The notes under the pieces: model-generated
Told to the model about the DNA's origin: nothing
The model's database searches: none
The model's input: the letters and a program-made list of their open reading frames with translations, nothing else
Part shown: piece after piece, positions 1 to 9,780 of the stretch
Layout of the letters: every line of letters starts with the position of its first letter
How positions within the stretch are numbered: position 1 is the first letter of the stretch
Program-made: the position numbers and the translations under genes
Assembly (NCBI RefSeq): GCF_014595955.1
Contig: NZ_JABVCF010000007.1
Span: 62,001 to 126,000 of the forward strand
DNA: 64,000 nt
DNA from: Pseudaminobacter soli (ex Zhang et al. 2022)
GTDB taxonomy: Bacteria > Pseudomonadota > Alphaproteobacteria > Rhizobiales > Rhizobiaceae
Direction: 5' to 3'

Positions 1-288
1 CACCTCGCCGCGGTAATCGGAATCGATCGTGCCCGGCGTGTTGAGGCAGGTGATGCCGTGGCGGAGCGCCAGGCCGGAGCGGGGGCGAACCTGCCCCTCG
101 AAGCCATCTGGAATCTCCAGGACCAAGCCGGTCGGGACCAGCGCACGTCTGCCCGGCAGGATAAGGATCGGCCGATCCTCCGGAACCGCGGCCCGCAGAT
201 CCATGCCGGCTGCGCCAGCACTCTCATAGGCGGGCAGTTCGAGACCATCGGAATGCGGCAGCCGGACGATGGCAAGGGTGGGAGACAT
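1..288 (-). CDS. dut: deoxyuridine 5'-triphosphate nucleotidohydrolase (dUTPase), 3' end cut by window edge
   Basis: Hydrolyses dUTP to dUMP and pyrophosphate, keeping uracil out of DNA and supplying dUMP for thymidylate. The first 96 residues are present; the C-terminal part lies outside the window. Family motifs are visible in order: AGMDLRA (27-33), PRSGLA (69-74) and [10 protein letters not shown] (86-95), the last two forming the uracil and metal/phosphate site. The start ATG at 288 is preceded by an AGAGGA ribosome site. It lies 45 bp downstream of lldD on the same strand and could be cotranscribed. The reading frame is open to the edge with no sign of damage, so it is probably a complete gene of about 150 codons. 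Confidence 0.93.
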   Translation of the reverse strand, partial: MSPTLAIVRLPHSDGLELPAYESAGAAGMDLRAAVPEDRPILILPGRRALVPTGLVLEIPDGFEGQVRPRSGLALRHGITCLNTPGTIDSDYRGEV

Positions 289-333
289 AGGAAATCCTCT
301 GGCGGCTTGCTGCTTTGGGTGGGGACCCGACCG

Positions 334-1473
334 TCAATCGCGATACAGGAGTTCGGGTCCGGCTTCCGATATCAGCCGCTTGCCGCACAAGGCCAGCGTA
401 ATGTCCAGTTCCTTGCGGATGATGTCGAGCGTGAGCTTCACACCCTTCTTGCCCATCGCGCCAAGCCCATAGAGGAAGGGCCGCCCGATATAGGTGCCTT
501 TCGCGCCGAGGCAGAGCGCCCTGAGCACATCCTGGCCGGACCGGATGCCGCTGTCGATGTGGATCTCTATCCGGTCTCCGACTGCGTCCACGATCTTCGG
601 CAGGACGGAAATGCTGGAGGGCGCGCCGTCCAGCTGGCGTCCGCCGTGATTGGAAACGATGATCGCGTCCGCTCCGGTCTCGGCGGCAAGCCGAGCGTCC
701 TCCGGATCGAGTATGCCCTTGAGGATCAGCTTGCCGCCCCAGCGCTCCTTGATCCACTCGACGTCCTTCCAGGAGAGGGTCGGGTCGAACTGCTCGTTCG
801 TCCAACTCGTCAGTGAGCTGAGATCCTCTACGCCCTTCGCATGGCCGACGATGTTGCCGAAGGTGCGGCGCTTGGTGCGCAGCATGGACAGGCACCATTC
901 CGGCCGGAGCGCCATGTTGACGATGTTCGGAAGGGTCATGCGCGGCGGCGCCGTAAGGCCGTTGCGCACGTCCTTGTGACGCTGACCAAGGATCTGCAGA
1001 TCGAGCGTCAGCACGAGAGCGGAGCAGTTCGCCACCTTGGCCCGATCGATCAGGTTCAGCACGAAGTCCTTGTCGCGCATGACGTAGAGCTGGAACCAGA
1101 ACGGCTTCTTCGTGCCGGCGGCCACGTCCTCGATCGAGCATATGCTCATGGTCGACAGGGTGAAGGGAACGTTGAACTCCTCTGCCGCCTGTGCAGCGAG
1201 GATCTCGCCGTCCGCATGCTGCATGCCCGTCAGGCCGGTCGGTGCGAGCGCCACCGGCATGCTGACCTTCTCGCCGATCATCGTGCTCTCGAGCGAGCGT
1301 CCCGCCATGTCGACCAGAACGCGCTGGCGGAACTTAATCTTCTGAAAATCCTCTTCGTTGGCGCGATAGGTGCTCTCGGTCCAGGCCCCGGAGTCGGCAT
1401 AGTCAAAGAACATTTTCGGGACGCGCCGGCGTGCGATTTCCTTCAAATCTGCAATGTCGAGAGCGAGGTTCAT
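334..1473 (-). CDS. lldD: FMN-dependent L-lactate dehydrogenase / alpha-hydroxy-acid oxidase
   Basis: A 379-residue member of the FMN-dependent alpha-hydroxy-acid dehydrogenase family (TIM barrel), which oxidises L-lactate to pyruvate and usually passes electrons to the respiratory chain. The C-terminal half shows the family signature SNHGGRQLDGAPSS with the catalytic histidine and substrate-binding arginine, followed by the FMN-phosphate region IDSGIRSGQDVLRA. An in-frame GTG/TTG/ATG extension reaches 1572, but the conserved N-terminus MNLALDIADLKEIARRR starts at 1473, matching the usual family length. It is divergent from the NDUFA9-like gene, with 222 bp between them. Substrate could be another 2-hydroxyacid; lactate is the likeliest from overall similarity. 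Confidence 0.85.
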   Translation of the reverse strand: MNLALDIADLKEIARRRVPKMFFDYADSGAWTESTYRANEEDFQKIKFRQRVLVDMAGRSLESTMIGEKVSMPVALAPTGLTGMQHADGEILAAQAAEEFNVPFTLSTMSICSIEDVAAGTKKPFWFQLYVMRDKDFVLNLIDRAKVANCSALVLTLDLQILGQRHKDVRNGLTAPPRMTLPNIVNMALRPEWCLSMLRTKRRTFGNIVGHAKGVEDLSSLTSWTNEQFDPTLSWKDVEWIKERWGGKLILKGILDPEDARLAAETGADAIIVSNHGGRQLDGAPSSISVLPKIVDAVGDRIEIHIDSGIRSGQDVLRALCLGAKGTYIGRPFLYGLGAMGKKGVKLTLDIIRKELDITLALCGKRLISEAGPELLYRD

Positions 1474-1695
1474 GGGACGGCTGCCTGGCGCTAGCGGCGG
1501 ATGGAATGCGCTATGCTCAAACGAGCACCTACCGTGCCTAGCAGGTGAATGTCGATCTGCAAAAAAGATCAATGCTTTTCCACGACAGCGTGGAGCACTG
1601 AGCCCGACTTGCCCGAGGCCATTGCTGTCCGCTTCGCCGCGTTGCCTTTTCGACGAAACCGATTATGACACGGACAACCTCATCGGAGCCCCCAG

Positions 1696-2670
1696 ATGAC
1701 CGAGATTTTGCAGATCCCGAAGCTCGTCACTGTATTTGGCGGATCAGGCTTTGTCGGCCGGCATGTCGTTCGTGCGCTTGCCAAAAGGGGCTACCAGGTG
1801 CGGGTCGCCTGCCGCAGGCCGGACCTGGCCGGCTTCCTGCAGCCGCTCGGCAACGTCGGGCAGATCCAGGTCATGCAGGCAAACCTGCGGGTGCGCTGGT
1901 CCGTCGACCAGGCGGTGCAGGATGCGCATCATGTGATCAACCTGGTGGGTATACTGTACGAATCCGGCCGGCAGAGATTTCCGGCCGTGCAGGACTTCGG
2001 TGCGCGCGCCGTGGCGGAAGCCGCCCGGGCCGTGGGAGCGGATCTCACCCATGTGTCCGCGCTTGGGGCCGATCTGAACTCAGAGTCGAACTATGCGAGA
2101 ACGAAGGCTCTGGGCGAGGCGGCCGTCCTGGAGACGGTTGCGGACGCCGTGGTCTATCGGCCTTCCATCGTCTTCGGTCCCGAGGACCAGTTCTTCAATC
2201 GCTTCGCCAACCTGGCACGCTATTCTCCAGTCCTGCCGCTGATCGGCGGCGGCCATACGAAGTTCCAGCCGGTCTATGTCGGCGATGTGGCCGAGGCCGT
2301 CGCGCGGTCGGTCGACGGGAAGGTGCAGGGCGGCAAGATCTACGAGCTTGGCGGGCCGCAGGTGCTCACCTTCCGCCAGTGCATGGAAGAGATGCTGCAG
2401 GTGATCGACCGCAAGCGCTATCTCGCGCCGGTCCCCTGGTCGCTGGCCTATCTGCAGGCCGCGGTCCTCGGCCTTCTGCCGAAGCCGCTGCTGACGAAGG
2501 ACCAGGTGACGCTGCTCAGGTCGGACAATGTCGTCTCGGCGGAAGCGGAAAGTGAGCGCCGCACCTTCGCTGCGCTGGACATCCGTCCCGAAACCGTCGG
2601 CGCCATCATACCCTCCTATCTCTGGCGCTTCAGGCAGGCAGGCCAGTTCACGCGGATCGGCGCTGTCTAA
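1696..2670 (+). CDS. complex I NDUFA9-family NAD(P)-binding protein
   Basis: A 324-residue protein of the extended/atypical short-chain dehydrogenase fold, similar to the NDUFA9 accessory subunit of respiratory complex I found in alphaproteobacteria and mitochondria. The dinucleotide-binding motif VFGGSGFVGRHVV sits at about residues 14-26, directly after a short N-terminus, and is followed by a basic CRRPD segment that could bind the 2'-phosphate of NADPH. A later ARTKALGEAAV resembles the catalytic lysine region of the superfamily, but the normal YxxxK tyrosine spacing is shifted (Y at about 133). The gene stands alone between divergent lldD and convergent coaA. The exact reaction is unknown; a structural role in complex I assembly is inferred from the family. 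Confidence 0.8.
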   Translation: MTEILQIPKLVTVFGGSGFVGRHVVRALAKRGYQVRVACRRPDLAGFLQPLGNVGQIQVMQANLRVRWSVDQAVQDAHHVINLVGILYESGRQRFPAVQDFGARAVAEAARAVGADLTHVSALGADLNSESNYARTKALGEAAVLETVADAVVYRPSIVFGPEDQFFNRFANLARYSPVLPLIGGGHTKFQPVYVGDVAEAVARSVDGKVQGGKIYELGGPQVLTFRQCMEEMLQVIDRKRYLAPVPWSLAYLQAAVLGLLPKPLLTKDQVTLLRSDNVVSAEAESERRTFAALDIRPETVGAIIPSYLWRFRQAGQFTRIGAV

Positions 2671-2761
2671 GAACAATCCGTCCAGGGCGTCGCCGAGATG
2701 CGGCGCAGAGTCGCCGGACTGATCTGGATTAAGCGTGGTGACGATATGTCGGAGCCGCGGC

Positions 2762-3763
2762 CTATAGCTTTCTCAGCGCCACCTGCTCCACCAGATGGTC
2801 GGCGCCCTTGCGCAGGATGAGGTCGGCCCGGGGACGCGTGGGGAGTATGTTCTCCCGCAGGTTCTTCAGGTTGATGTTCGTCCAGAGGCCCTCGGCGATG
2901 GCGCGGGCGGCATCTTCCGACAGCTCCGAATAGCGATGGAAGAACGAGGCGGGATTGCGGAAGGCGGTCTCGCGCAGGCGCATGAAGCGGGCGATGTACC
3001 AGTCGTGGATCAGTTCCTCGTCCGCGTCGATGAAGATCGAGAAGTCGAAGAAGTCGGATAGGAAGGGCACGAACTTGCCGTCCTTCGGCAGATCGCGCGG
3101 TTGCAGCACGTTCAGCCCCTCGAAGATGAGGATGTCCGGCTGGTCGATGGTAACGAACTCGCCCGGCACCACGTCGTAGGTGAGGTGGGAATAGACCGGG
3201 CCGCGGACGTCCCGCTGGCCGGACTTGATCGCGGAGAGGAAGCGCAGCAACGCCCCGACGTCATAGCTGTCCGGAAAGCCTTTGCGCTCCATGAGCCCTT
3301 CGCGGCGCAGGATCTCGTTCGGAAACAGGAAGCCGTCGGTGGTGACGAGATCGACCTTGGGGCTCGAGGGCCAGCGCCGCAACAGCACCTCCAGCAGTCG
3401 TGCGGTGGTGGATTTTCCAACGGCAACCGAGCCGGCGACGCCGATGATGAAGGGCGTCTTCACAGCTTCCGTTGCGTTGAAGAAAACCTGTCTTTGCCGA
3501 TAGAGCAGCAGGCTCGCCTCGAAATGCGCATAGAGCAGCCGCGAAAGCGACAGGTAGATGCGCCGGACCTCATCCAGATCGACAGGATCATTGAGGGAAC
3601 TCAGCCGCTTGACCTCCTCCGCGGTAAGTGTCAGCGGCGTGTCGGCGCGGAAGCCCGCCCACTTTTCGGCCGAGAAGAAGCGGTAGGGGGAATACTTTTC
3701 GACGGGGGCGAACTGGTCCAATCTTGGTCCCTTGTCCCTTGCAGTGCGAGTAGTTTGCCGCAT
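2762..3763 (-). CDS. coaA: type I pantothenate kinase
   Basis: Phosphorylates pantothenate to 4'-phosphopantothenate, the first and rate-setting step of coenzyme A synthesis. The 333-residue length fits the prokaryotic type I enzyme. The Walker A motif [12 protein letters not shown] is at residues 108-119, and the downstream segments [20 protein letters not shown] and IFEGLNVLQ are typical of the family. It is the last gene of the his operon, 40 bp after hisE. The start ATG (3763-3761) lies inside the left arm of a palindromic repeat (3760-3802), so its ribosome-binding region is built from repeat DNA. Confidence 0.95.
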   Translation of the reverse strand: MRQTTRTARDKGPRLDQFAPVEKYSPYRFFSAEKWAGFRADTPLTLTAEEVKRLSSLNDPVDLDEVRRIYLSLSRLLYAHFEASLLLYRQRQVFFNATEAVKTPFIIGVAGSVAVGKSTTARLLEVLLRRWPSSPKVDLVTTDGFLFPNEILRREGLMERKGFPDSYDVGALLRFLSAIKSGQRDVRGPVYSHLTYDVVPGEFVTIDQPDILIFEGLNVLQPRDLPKDGKFVPFLSDFFDFSIFIDADEELIHDWYIARFMRLRETAFRNPASFFHRYSELSEDAARAIAEGLWTNINLKNLRENILPTRPRADLILRKGADHLVEQVALRKL

Positions 3764-3802
3764 GATCTTGTCCGAAAAGTCTGCAACTTTTCGGGATCAT
3801 GC
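3760..3802. repeat. rhizobial palindromic repeat in the hisE-coaA gap
   Basis: Imperfect palindrome: outer arms GCATGATC (3760-3767) and GATCATGC (3795-3802), inner arms CCGAAAAGT (3772-3780) and ACTTTTCGG (3786-3794), loop CTGCA. Short palindromes built on GATC and CGAAAAGT are widespread intergenic repeats in Rhizobiales, to my knowledge. It fills the gap between hisE and coaA and overlaps the coaA start codon. In RNA it would fold into a stem of about 17 pairs that hides the coaA start region, so it could tune coaA translation or protect upstream mRNA. Confidence 0.75.
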
Positions 3803-3803
3803 T

Positions 3804-4127
3804 CTAGGCGAGGCGAGACGCCTTCTCGGCGATGCCCGACTGCGCGGTGCGGCGTTCGAGCTCGCGCATCACCTCTTCTACACTCACCCCGGCAAGGTTC
3901 AGAACCACAAGCCAGTGATAGAGTAGGTCAGCACTTTCCGCGACGAGGTTTTCGCGGTCGCCGGCAAGCGATGCGATGACCGTCTCGACCGCTTCCTCAC
4001 CCAGCTTCTTTGCCGCCTTCGCCGGACCAGCGGCAGCGAGCTTCGCTGTCCAAGACGCGGCCGGATCAGCCGAATGGACGCGCTCAGAGACGATTCTTTC
4101 CAGGTCGGTCAGAGAAAATCCGGTCAT
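3804..4127 (-). CDS. hisE: phosphoribosyl-ATP pyrophosphatase
   Basis: Second step of histidine synthesis: converts phosphoribosyl-ATP to phosphoribosyl-AMP and pyrophosphate. The 107-residue length is that of the stand-alone alphaproteobacterial form (not fused to HisI). The all-alpha MazG/HisE nucleotide-pyrophosphatase signature is visible as [14 protein letters not shown] followed by [13 protein letters not shown], giving the acidic metal-binding residues. I chose the ATG at 4127, which gives the conserved start [13 protein letters not shown]; a longer frame to 4346 only overlaps hisF. It starts 10 bp after the hisF stop and is followed by coaA. Confidence 0.95.
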   Translation of the reverse strand: MTGFSLTDLERIVSERVHSADPAASWTAKLAAAGPAKAAKKLGEEAVETVIASLAGDRENLVAESADLLYHWLVVLNLAGVSVEEVMRELERRTAQSGIAEKASRLA

Positions 4128-4137
4128 GGCGCGCGCT

Positions 4138-4932
<795 letters not shown>

Positions 4933-4958
4933 GATGTAGGCTTCCAGCGCATAGCATT

Positions 4959-5534
4959 TCAGGACTTAGCGGCAGGGCTCGCTATCCCGTCGAAAAGCTC
5001 GTCCATGTGGATATGGACAACAACATCATCGAAACGAAGTTCGAAAGCCTGATCTTCGATCATGGTCGGTTTCAGCCATTGGCGGTCGGCCCCGCGCTCC
5101 CACAGCCAAACGCGGTATTCATCCTGAGAGACCACCAGATAATATCGCAAGCTGGCGATGCGGAGATAATCCTGTGCCTTGGGCCCGAAGTCGTCTGCCA
5201 TGCTGCTGGGAGACAGCACCTCGGCAATGAAAAGCGGCGAACTGGTTACCAGAGCTTTCCCGTCGCTCTCGAATGGGACAACCATCACATCAGGAAATCG
5301 CACCCCGTCAGGCGTCCTGACGCCAAAGTCAGAGGTGCCAATATCGTAGAGCCTGTCATCCAACTGATCGGCGAGCCGGCGCTCAAGGCGGCTCGCCAAC
5401 CGCCAGTGATTGCGCGTCACATTGATCATCATCTCCACCACCCTCCCGCGCACGAACTCCCGCTTGCCCTCGCGCCCCTCGTTCCAGCGCAGGAATTCGT
5501 CCGGAGTGGTCGGCAGTTTCGACTGGATGTTCAT
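4959..5534 (-). CDS. Uma2 family (DUF820) putative endonuclease
   Basis: A 191-residue member of the Uma2/DUF820 family, which has a PD-(D/E)XK nuclease-like fold. Visible family features are [22 protein letters not shown] at the N-terminus, RFPDVMVV (the acidic PDV motif, about residues 81-88), and IAEVLSPSS (the E of the nuclease core) before KAQDYLRI. Biological role is unknown for the family; expansions occur mainly in cyanobacteria. It sits between hisA (23 bp) and hisF (26 bp) on the same strand with operon-like spacing, so it is probably translated from the his mRNA although nothing links it to histidine synthesis. Its position suggests insertion into a pre-existing operon. Confidence 0.8.
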   Translation of the reverse strand: MNIQSKLPTTPDEFLRWNEGREGKREFVRGRVVEMMINVTRNHWRLASRLERRLADQLDDRLYDIGTSDFGVRTPDGVRFPDVMVVPFESDGKALVTSSPLFIAEVLSPSSMADDFGPKAQDYLRIASLRYYLVVSQDEYRVWLWERGADRQWLKPTMIEDQAFELRFDDVVVHIHMDELFDGIASPAAKS

Positions 5535-5557
5535 GGCGTCAATCTAGCAGACCCAGG

Positions 5558-6292
5558 TCAGACGCGTGAGTCCCGCAAGAGCGCCAGCGCCTCGGTCGGG
5601 TCGATGCGGCCGTCATAAAGCGCCCGGCCTGAAATCGCGCCTTCGAGTTTTTGCGCGTCGGCCATGGTCATGCGGCGTATGTCGTCCATGGAAGCCAGAC
5701 CGCCCGAGGCGATGACCGGGATCGATACGGCGTCAGCCAACGCGATGGTCGCGTCCCAGTTGATGCCGGCCAGAACGCCGTCACGGTCGATGTCGGTGTA
5801 GATGATGGCGGCGACGCCGGCGCCCTCGAATTTCTGGGCCAGTTCGATGGCGCCGAGCGAGGAGGATTCGGCCCAACCCTCGACGGCGACCTTTCCTCCC
5901 TTCGCGTCGATGCCGACCGCGACCCTGCCCGGAAAGAGGCGGCAGGCCTGCCTGACCAGTTCGGGGTCGCGCACCGCAACGGTGCCAAGGATGACGCGGG
6001 CGAGCCCCTTCGCGAGCCAGGCTTCGATGTGAGCCAGCGTGCGGATGCCGCCGCCGAGTTGCACCGGGTTGCTGGTGGCTGCAAGGATCGCTTCGACGGC
6101 TTCGCCATTCCGGCTCTCACCCGCGAAGGCACCGTCGAGATCGACGACGTGCAGCCATTCAAAGCCCTGCTCCTGAAAAGCTCTGGCCTGGGCTGCCGGG
6201 TTGGCGTTGTAGACGGTCGCGCTCGCCATCTCGCCGAGCTTGAGGCGTACGCACTGGCCGTCCTTGAGGTCGATCGCGGGAAAAAGGATCAT
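5558..6292 (-). CDS. hisA: ProFAR isomerase (phosphoribosylformimino-5-aminoimidazole carboxamide ribotide isomerase)
   Basis: Amadori rearrangement of ProFAR to PRFAR, fourth step of histidine synthesis. The 244-residue half-barrel-repeat protein keeps catalytic D8 (FPAIDLKDG) and D129 (VGIDAKGG), plus phosphate-binding LGGGIRT and ASGGLAS. The ATG at 6292 shares its A with the TGA of the upstream DUF1330 gene (TGATG), which indicates translational coupling; a longer frame to 6379 has no conserved sequence. Confidence 0.96.
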   Translation of the reverse strand: MILFPAIDLKDGQCVRLKLGEMASATVYNANPAAQARAFQEQGFEWLHVVDLDGAFAGESRNGEAVEAILAATSNPVQLGGGIRTLAHIEAWLAKGLARVILGTVAVRDPELVRQACRLFPGRVAVGIDAKGGKVAVEGWAESSSLGAIELAQKFEGAGVAAIIYTDIDRDGVLAGINWDATIALADAVSIPVIASGGLASMDDIRRMTMADAQKLEGAISGRALYDGRIDPTEALALLRDSRV

Positions 6293-6582
6293 CACACGCC
6301 TTCGACAATCACGAAGTGCCCAGTTGACGCGGCAAGGCGGTGTTTCGACGCCTCCTGATATTCGGGCGAGTTGTAGCACTCGACTGCCTTTTCGTAGGAC
6401 TCGAATTCGAGCACGACATGCCTGTTGCCGGTCGGACTTTCAGGATTGGTGTACTGCCCGGCTCGCACGACGAACCGCGCCTGATACTTGGCAAACGCGG
6501 CTGCATTGGCCTCGATGTACTTCTTGTACGCCTCAGGGTCGGTCACGTCGACGAGCGCGATCCAGAATCCCTTCTTGCTCAT
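6292..6582 (-). CDS. DUF1330 domain protein
   Basis: A 96-residue ferredoxin-like alpha/beta barrel (DUF1330) protein: [20 protein letters not shown], then VRAGQY and ERNRHVV-type segments (here [25 protein letters not shown]), a pattern shared with dimeric monooxygenase-like proteins. Function is unknown. The ATG at 6582 overlaps the hisH stop as ATGA and has a GAGGTG ribosome site; an alternative ATG at 6591 adds three residues. It lies between hisH and hisA and overlaps both, so it must be cotranslated with them; a role close to HisA/HisH is possible but not shown. Confidence 0.85.
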   Translation of the reverse strand: MSKKGFWIALVDVTDPEAYKKYIEANAAAFAKYQARFVVRAGQYTNPESPTGNRHVVLEFESYEKAVECYNSPEYQEASKHRLAASTGHFVIVEGV

Positions 6583-7229
6583 GGCCGCCACCTCAGGAAG
6601 TTGGCGATCAGGGCCAGACCGAGCGCCTGGCTCTTCTCTGGATGGAATTGGGTACCGGCGAGGTTGTCACGAGCGACTGCCGCGGTCACCGGCCCGCCAT
6701 AGTCGGTGACGGCGAGCACGTCTTCCGGCCGGGTGGCATCGAGATGGTAGGAATGCACGAAATAGGCGTGCAGCCCTGCCTCGCCCGTCGGGATGCCTTC
6801 GAAGAGTGGATGCGGATGTTTCACGTGAATCGTGTTCCAGCCGATCTGCGGGATCTTCAGCGAGGGATCCGACGGGGTCATTTCCTTCACGTCGCCCGGA
6901 ATCCAACCAAGGCCGCTGGTGACGGTCTTCTCTAGGCCCCGCTCCGACATCAGTTGCATGCCCACGCAGATGCCGAAGAACGGTTTTGCACGCTCGATTG
7001 CGGCTTCCTCGACCGCTTCCCACATGCCTTCCACGGCACGGAGGCCCGCTGCACAGTCCGCATAGGCGCCCACTCCGGGCAGGACCAGACGGTCGGCCGA
7101 GCGGACCCGCTCCGCATCCGCGGTGAGGTCAATCTCGGCGGCAATCCCGGCCCCGCGTGCGGCGCGCTCGAATGCCTTCGTCGCGGAGCGAAGATTGCCC
7201 GATCCATAGTCTATGATGGCAACGCGCAT
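6579..7229 (-). CDS. hisH: imidazole glycerol phosphate synthase, glutamine amidotransferase subunit
   Basis: Class I glutaminase that feeds ammonia to HisF. 216 residues, normal length. The triad is visible: C88 in [12 protein letters not shown]196 and E198 in QFHPEKS. The start ATG lies one base after the DUF2628 stop. The end overlaps the DUF1330 start (ATGA). A degenerate parS-like sequence (6817-6832) is embedded in its coding region. Confidence 0.96.
   Translation of the reverse strand: MRVAIIDYGSGNLRSATKAFERAARGAGIAAEIDLTADAERVRSADRLVLPGVGAYADCAAGLRAVEGMWEAVEEAAIERAKPFFGICVGMQLMSERGLEKTVTSGLGWIPGDVKEMTPSDPSLKIPQIGWNTIHVKHPHPLFEGIPTGEAGLHAYFVHSYHLDATRPEDVLAVTDYGGPVTAAVARDNLAGTQFHPEKSQALGLALIANFLRWRP
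6817..6832. promoter_or_regulatory. degenerate parS-like site inside hisH
   Basis: TGTTTCACGTGAATCG matches the bacterial parS consensus TGTTTCACGTGAAACA at 14 of 16 positions, keeping the TTTCACGTGAA core. It lies within hisH codons, about 13 kb from the candidate origin on the other side from parAB. ParB binding would be weak at best, and the match may be chance in a CACGTG context. Confidence 0.35.
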
Positions 7230-7230
7230 A

Positions 7231-7719
7231 TCAGGCCCTCCCAGTGTAGCCGAGAAGACCGAGCGCGGGTGTTGCGCCTGTCCGGGGCTGGGTCCAGGTC
7301 AGCATCGGCCGAGTATCGCTCAAAGGACCAGGGGCACTGCTCTCTTCGCCGGCCATGTCGACGCCGACCCGAACCTCGGCGTCTGCCAGATTGTCCGCTT
7401 CAACCACACCCGACTCGCGCCAGCCACGCCGGCGCAGGGAGGCCGCCTTCAGGGTCACCCCTTCGAGCCCGATATAGATCGCGACCAACAGCGAGAGGAG
7501 AGAAGCGGTAAAGCCATAGCCTGTCACTTCGCCGAGTGCAGCCAATCCGAACTCCGCGGCAAAGATGATGACCGCCTCGATCAACAGCCCGTTCCACAGC
7601 AGCCAGATGGGCGAGAAGAGGAAGGCCCAGAAATGAAAGCCGTCACGCAGGATGCGAGTCTTGGCGAGTCGGTCGGGCCCGGACTCCTCTCCTCGTTCGA
7701 ATACGACGAAGCGCGCCAT
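7231..7719 (-). CDS. DUF2628 small membrane protein
   Basis: A 162-residue protein with the DUF2628 pattern: an N-terminal [12 protein letters not shown]... region, [23 protein letters not shown] (first hydrophobic segment), a second segment [14 protein letters not shown], and a third [14 protein letters not shown], then a hydrophilic tail. Function is unknown; the gene commonly accompanies hisB/hisH in Rhizobiales. I chose the ATG at 7719, 2 bp after the hisB stop; an upstream frame to 7968 overlaps hisB and is not conserved. Confidence 0.88.
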   Translation of the reverse strand: MARFVVFERGEESGPDRLAKTRILRDGFHFWAFLFSPIWLLWNGLLIEAVIIFAAEFGLAALGEVTGYGFTASLLSLLVAIYIGLEGVTLKAASLRRRGWRESGVVEADNLADAEVRVGVDMAGEESSAPGPLSDTRPMLTWTQPRTGATPALGLLGYTGRA

Positions 7720-7721
7720 GA

Positions 7722-8321
7722 TCAGCCCTTCAAGCTGCCCTTGGTGGACGGAACCGCCTCCGGCTGGCGCGGATCCCGCTCCAGCGCCGCCCGCAGCACG
7801 CGCGCCACGGCCTTGAAGCAGGTCTCGGCGATGTGGTGATTGTTCGCGCCATAGTGGTTCGTCACGTGCAGCGTGATACCGGCGTTCTGGGCAAATGCGT
7901 TGAAGAACTCGCGAACCAATTCGGTGTCGAAGGTGCCGATTTTCGGCGAGGAGAACGGGACGTTCCACACCAGATAAGGCCGGCCCGAAACGTCGATCGC
8001 CGCACGGGTGAGGGTCTCGTCCATTGCAAGGTCGATCGAGGCGTACCGCATGATGCCGCGGCGTTCACCCAGCGCCTTCGAGAGCGCCTGGCCGAGCGCG
8101 ATGCCGGTGTCCTCGACAGTATGATGATCGTCGACGTGCAGGTCGCCTTCCGCCTGCACGGTCATGTCGATCAGCGAATGGCGCGAAAGCTGGTCGAGCA
8201 TATGATCGAAGAAGCCGACGCCCGTCACGATCTGCGACTTGCCGGTCCCGTCGACGTCGAGCGAGACGGCGATGCGGGTCTCCTTAGTGGAACGGCTGAC
8301 ATTGGCGGAGCGGGTAGCCAT
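7722..8321 (-). CDS. hisB: imidazoleglycerol-phosphate dehydratase
   Basis: Dehydrates imidazole glycerol phosphate to imidazole acetol phosphate. 199 residues, the monofunctional form without the N-terminal phosphatase domain of enterobacterial HisB. The two manganese-binding repeats are visible: DDHHTVED (64-71) and NNHHIAE (160-166). The ATG at 8321 gives the usual N-terminus; a longer frame to 8435 is not conserved. It is the first gene of the his operon and is divergent from hslV, so the operon promoter should lie in 8322-8506. Confidence 0.96.
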   Translation of the reverse strand: MATRSANVSRSTKETRIAVSLDVDGTGKSQIVTGVGFFDHMLDQLSRHSLIDMTVQAEGDLHVDDHHTVEDTGIALGQALSKALGERRGIMRYASIDLAMDETLTRAAIDVSGRPYLVWNVPFSSPKIGTFDTELVREFFNAFAQNAGITLHVTNHYGANNHHIAETCFKAVARVLRAALERDPRQPEAVPSTKGSLKG

Positions 8322-8506
8322 GGCTGATCCTCGGGCGGCACGGAACGGGGGGCCTTGTAACAGCATGGCCGCGGCATGGAAAGTTGCGGTTGCTGGGCCA
8401 TTCCAGCGCCGATTGCATTCCCGCCAGACGGGCATACATAACAGCCTTCAATTCTCGTATCGCGCGGCTTGCCACTTGCCGGGAGCGCGCGGAATCGGAG
8501 CAGCAC

Positions 8507-9055
8507 ATGTCGAACGAACTGACCATGCACGCCACAACGATCGTGTCGGTGCGCAAAGAGGGGAAAATCGTGATCGCCGGCGACGGCCAGGTGAGCCTCG
8601 GCCAGACGATCATGAAGGGCAATGCCAAGAAGGTTCGCCGTATCGGCAAGGGCAACGTGATCGCGGGCTTCGCCGGCGCCACCGCCGATGCCTTCACCCT
8701 GCTGGAGCGGCTCGAGACCAAGCTGGAGCAGTATCCCGACCAACTGACCCGGGCATGCGTGGAACTGGCCAAGGACTGGCGGACCGACCGCTACCTGCGG
8801 CGCCTTGAAGCCATGATGCTGGTCGCCGACAAGAACGTCTCGCTGGCGCTCACCGGCAATGGCGACGTGCTCGAGCCCGAGCACGGCGTGATGGCCATCG
8901 GCTCCGGCGGCAACTATGCCCTGGCGGCGGCCCGCGCGCTGATGGACAGCGACATGGATGCCGAGGAGATCGCCCGCAGGGCGATGCAGATCGCGGCGGA
9001 CATCTGCGTCTACACGAACAGCAATTTCGTCGTGGAAACGCTCGATGCCGAGTAA
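8507..9055 (+). CDS. hslV: HslUV protease, peptidase subunit
   Basis: Proteasome-like threonine peptidase that forms a dodecamer and degrades unfolded proteins fed by HslU. 182 residues. The catalytic threonine is T10 or T11 in [11 protein letters not shown]; the nine residues before it are a short propeptide normal in alphaproteobacteria. [10 protein letters not shown] and [13 protein letters not shown] are family signatures. The GNAT gene begins inside its last codons (11-bp overlap). Confidence 0.97.
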   Translation: MSNELTMHATTIVSVRKEGKIVIAGDGQVSLGQTIMKGNAKKVRRIGKGNVIAGFAGATADAFTLLERLETKLEQYPDQLTRACVELAKDWRTDRYLRRLEAMMLVADKNVSLALTGNGDVLEPEHGVMAIGSGGNYALAAARALMDSDMDAEEIARRAMQIAADICVYTNSNFVVETLDAE

Positions 9056-9557
9056 TAGACCGAGCTACGCCTTCCGCGAGGTCACGGAAGAGGATCTTCC
9101 GATGCTTGCCGACTGGATCGCCGCACCGCATTGGGCGGAATGGTGGAACGATCCGCAGGAGGCCGTTGCCGAAATTCGCGAAGCGATCGACAGCATCTCG
9201 GTCGAGCCGCTGATCGCTGAGCTCGACGGTGAGCCTATCGCATATCTCCAGACCTATGATCCGCATCTGGAGGACGACCATCCCTACAACGACCAGCCGT
9301 TCGGCACATTGGGACTAGATCTTTCGATCGGCCCTCTGGAACTGCTCGGCAAGGGGCACGGCTCTGCCATGCTGCGCCAGTTGGTGGACGAACTCTTTGC
9401 CGAAGGCACGCTCCGCGTCGTTATCGATCCCGACCCCGCCAACAAGCGCGCGATCCGTTGCTACGAGAAGGCCGGGTTCATGCCGATCGGCGAGCGCACG
9501 TCCCAATACGGCCATGTCATGCTGATGGCGCGCAACAACGAGGGCGAACTCGAATGA
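9045..9557 (+). CDS. GNAT family N-acetyltransferase (AAC(6')-like)
   Basis: A 170-residue GNAT acetyltransferase resembling the aminoglycoside 6'-N-acetyltransferase/Acetyltransf_8 group: [18 protein letters not shown] at the start, the acetyl-CoA loop [11 protein letters not shown] (about residues 101-111), and [13 protein letters not shown] near the end. Substrate is not known, and genes of this type next to hslUV are a rhizobial commonplace, so a resistance role should not be assumed. The ATG at 9045 overlaps the hslV end, indicating coupling. Confidence 0.85.
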   Translation: MPSNRPSYAFREVTEEDLPMLADWIAAPHWAEWWNDPQEAVAEIREAIDSISVEPLIAELDGEPIAYLQTYDPHLEDDHPYNDQPFGTLGLDLSIGPLELLGKGHGSAMLRQLVDELFAEGTLRVVIDPDPANKRAIRCYEKAGFMPIGERTSQYGHVMLMARNNEGELE

Positions 9558-9587
9558 CGATCGTACCGGCTGGGGCATCCGGCTTTG

Positions 9588-9775
9588 CTCTGCGACAGCG
9601 GCATTCGATCCGGGATCGCAGTTGGTTTTGTGGCGACGGCCTGGCTTCCTATATGGATGACCGTAGCACTGGCGATCGTCTTCGAGCTCGGCGAAGCCGC
9701 AACAATCTCACGCTCAACATCATCATGCTGCTGTACCCGCTCGAGGCGGTGAAGCAGTGGCAAAGTGGAATTTGA
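9588..9775 (+). pseudogene. remnant of a DUF2585 (UPF0314) membrane protein gene
   Basis: Only the 3' end survives, in two reading frames. From 9588 one frame reads [20 protein letters not shown] and on to VFEL (9681-9689 covers FEL). From 9698 another frame reads [20 protein letters not shown] and stops at 9775. Together these match what I recall of the C-terminus of DUF2585 proteins (…[20 protein letters not shown]…), with a frameshift and the loss of several codons between the two parts. The N-terminal two thirds are gone. The intact gene would fit between the acetyltransferase and hslU. The hslU ribosome site lies in the remnant's last codons. Confidence 0.7.
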
Positions 9776-9780
9776 CAACA

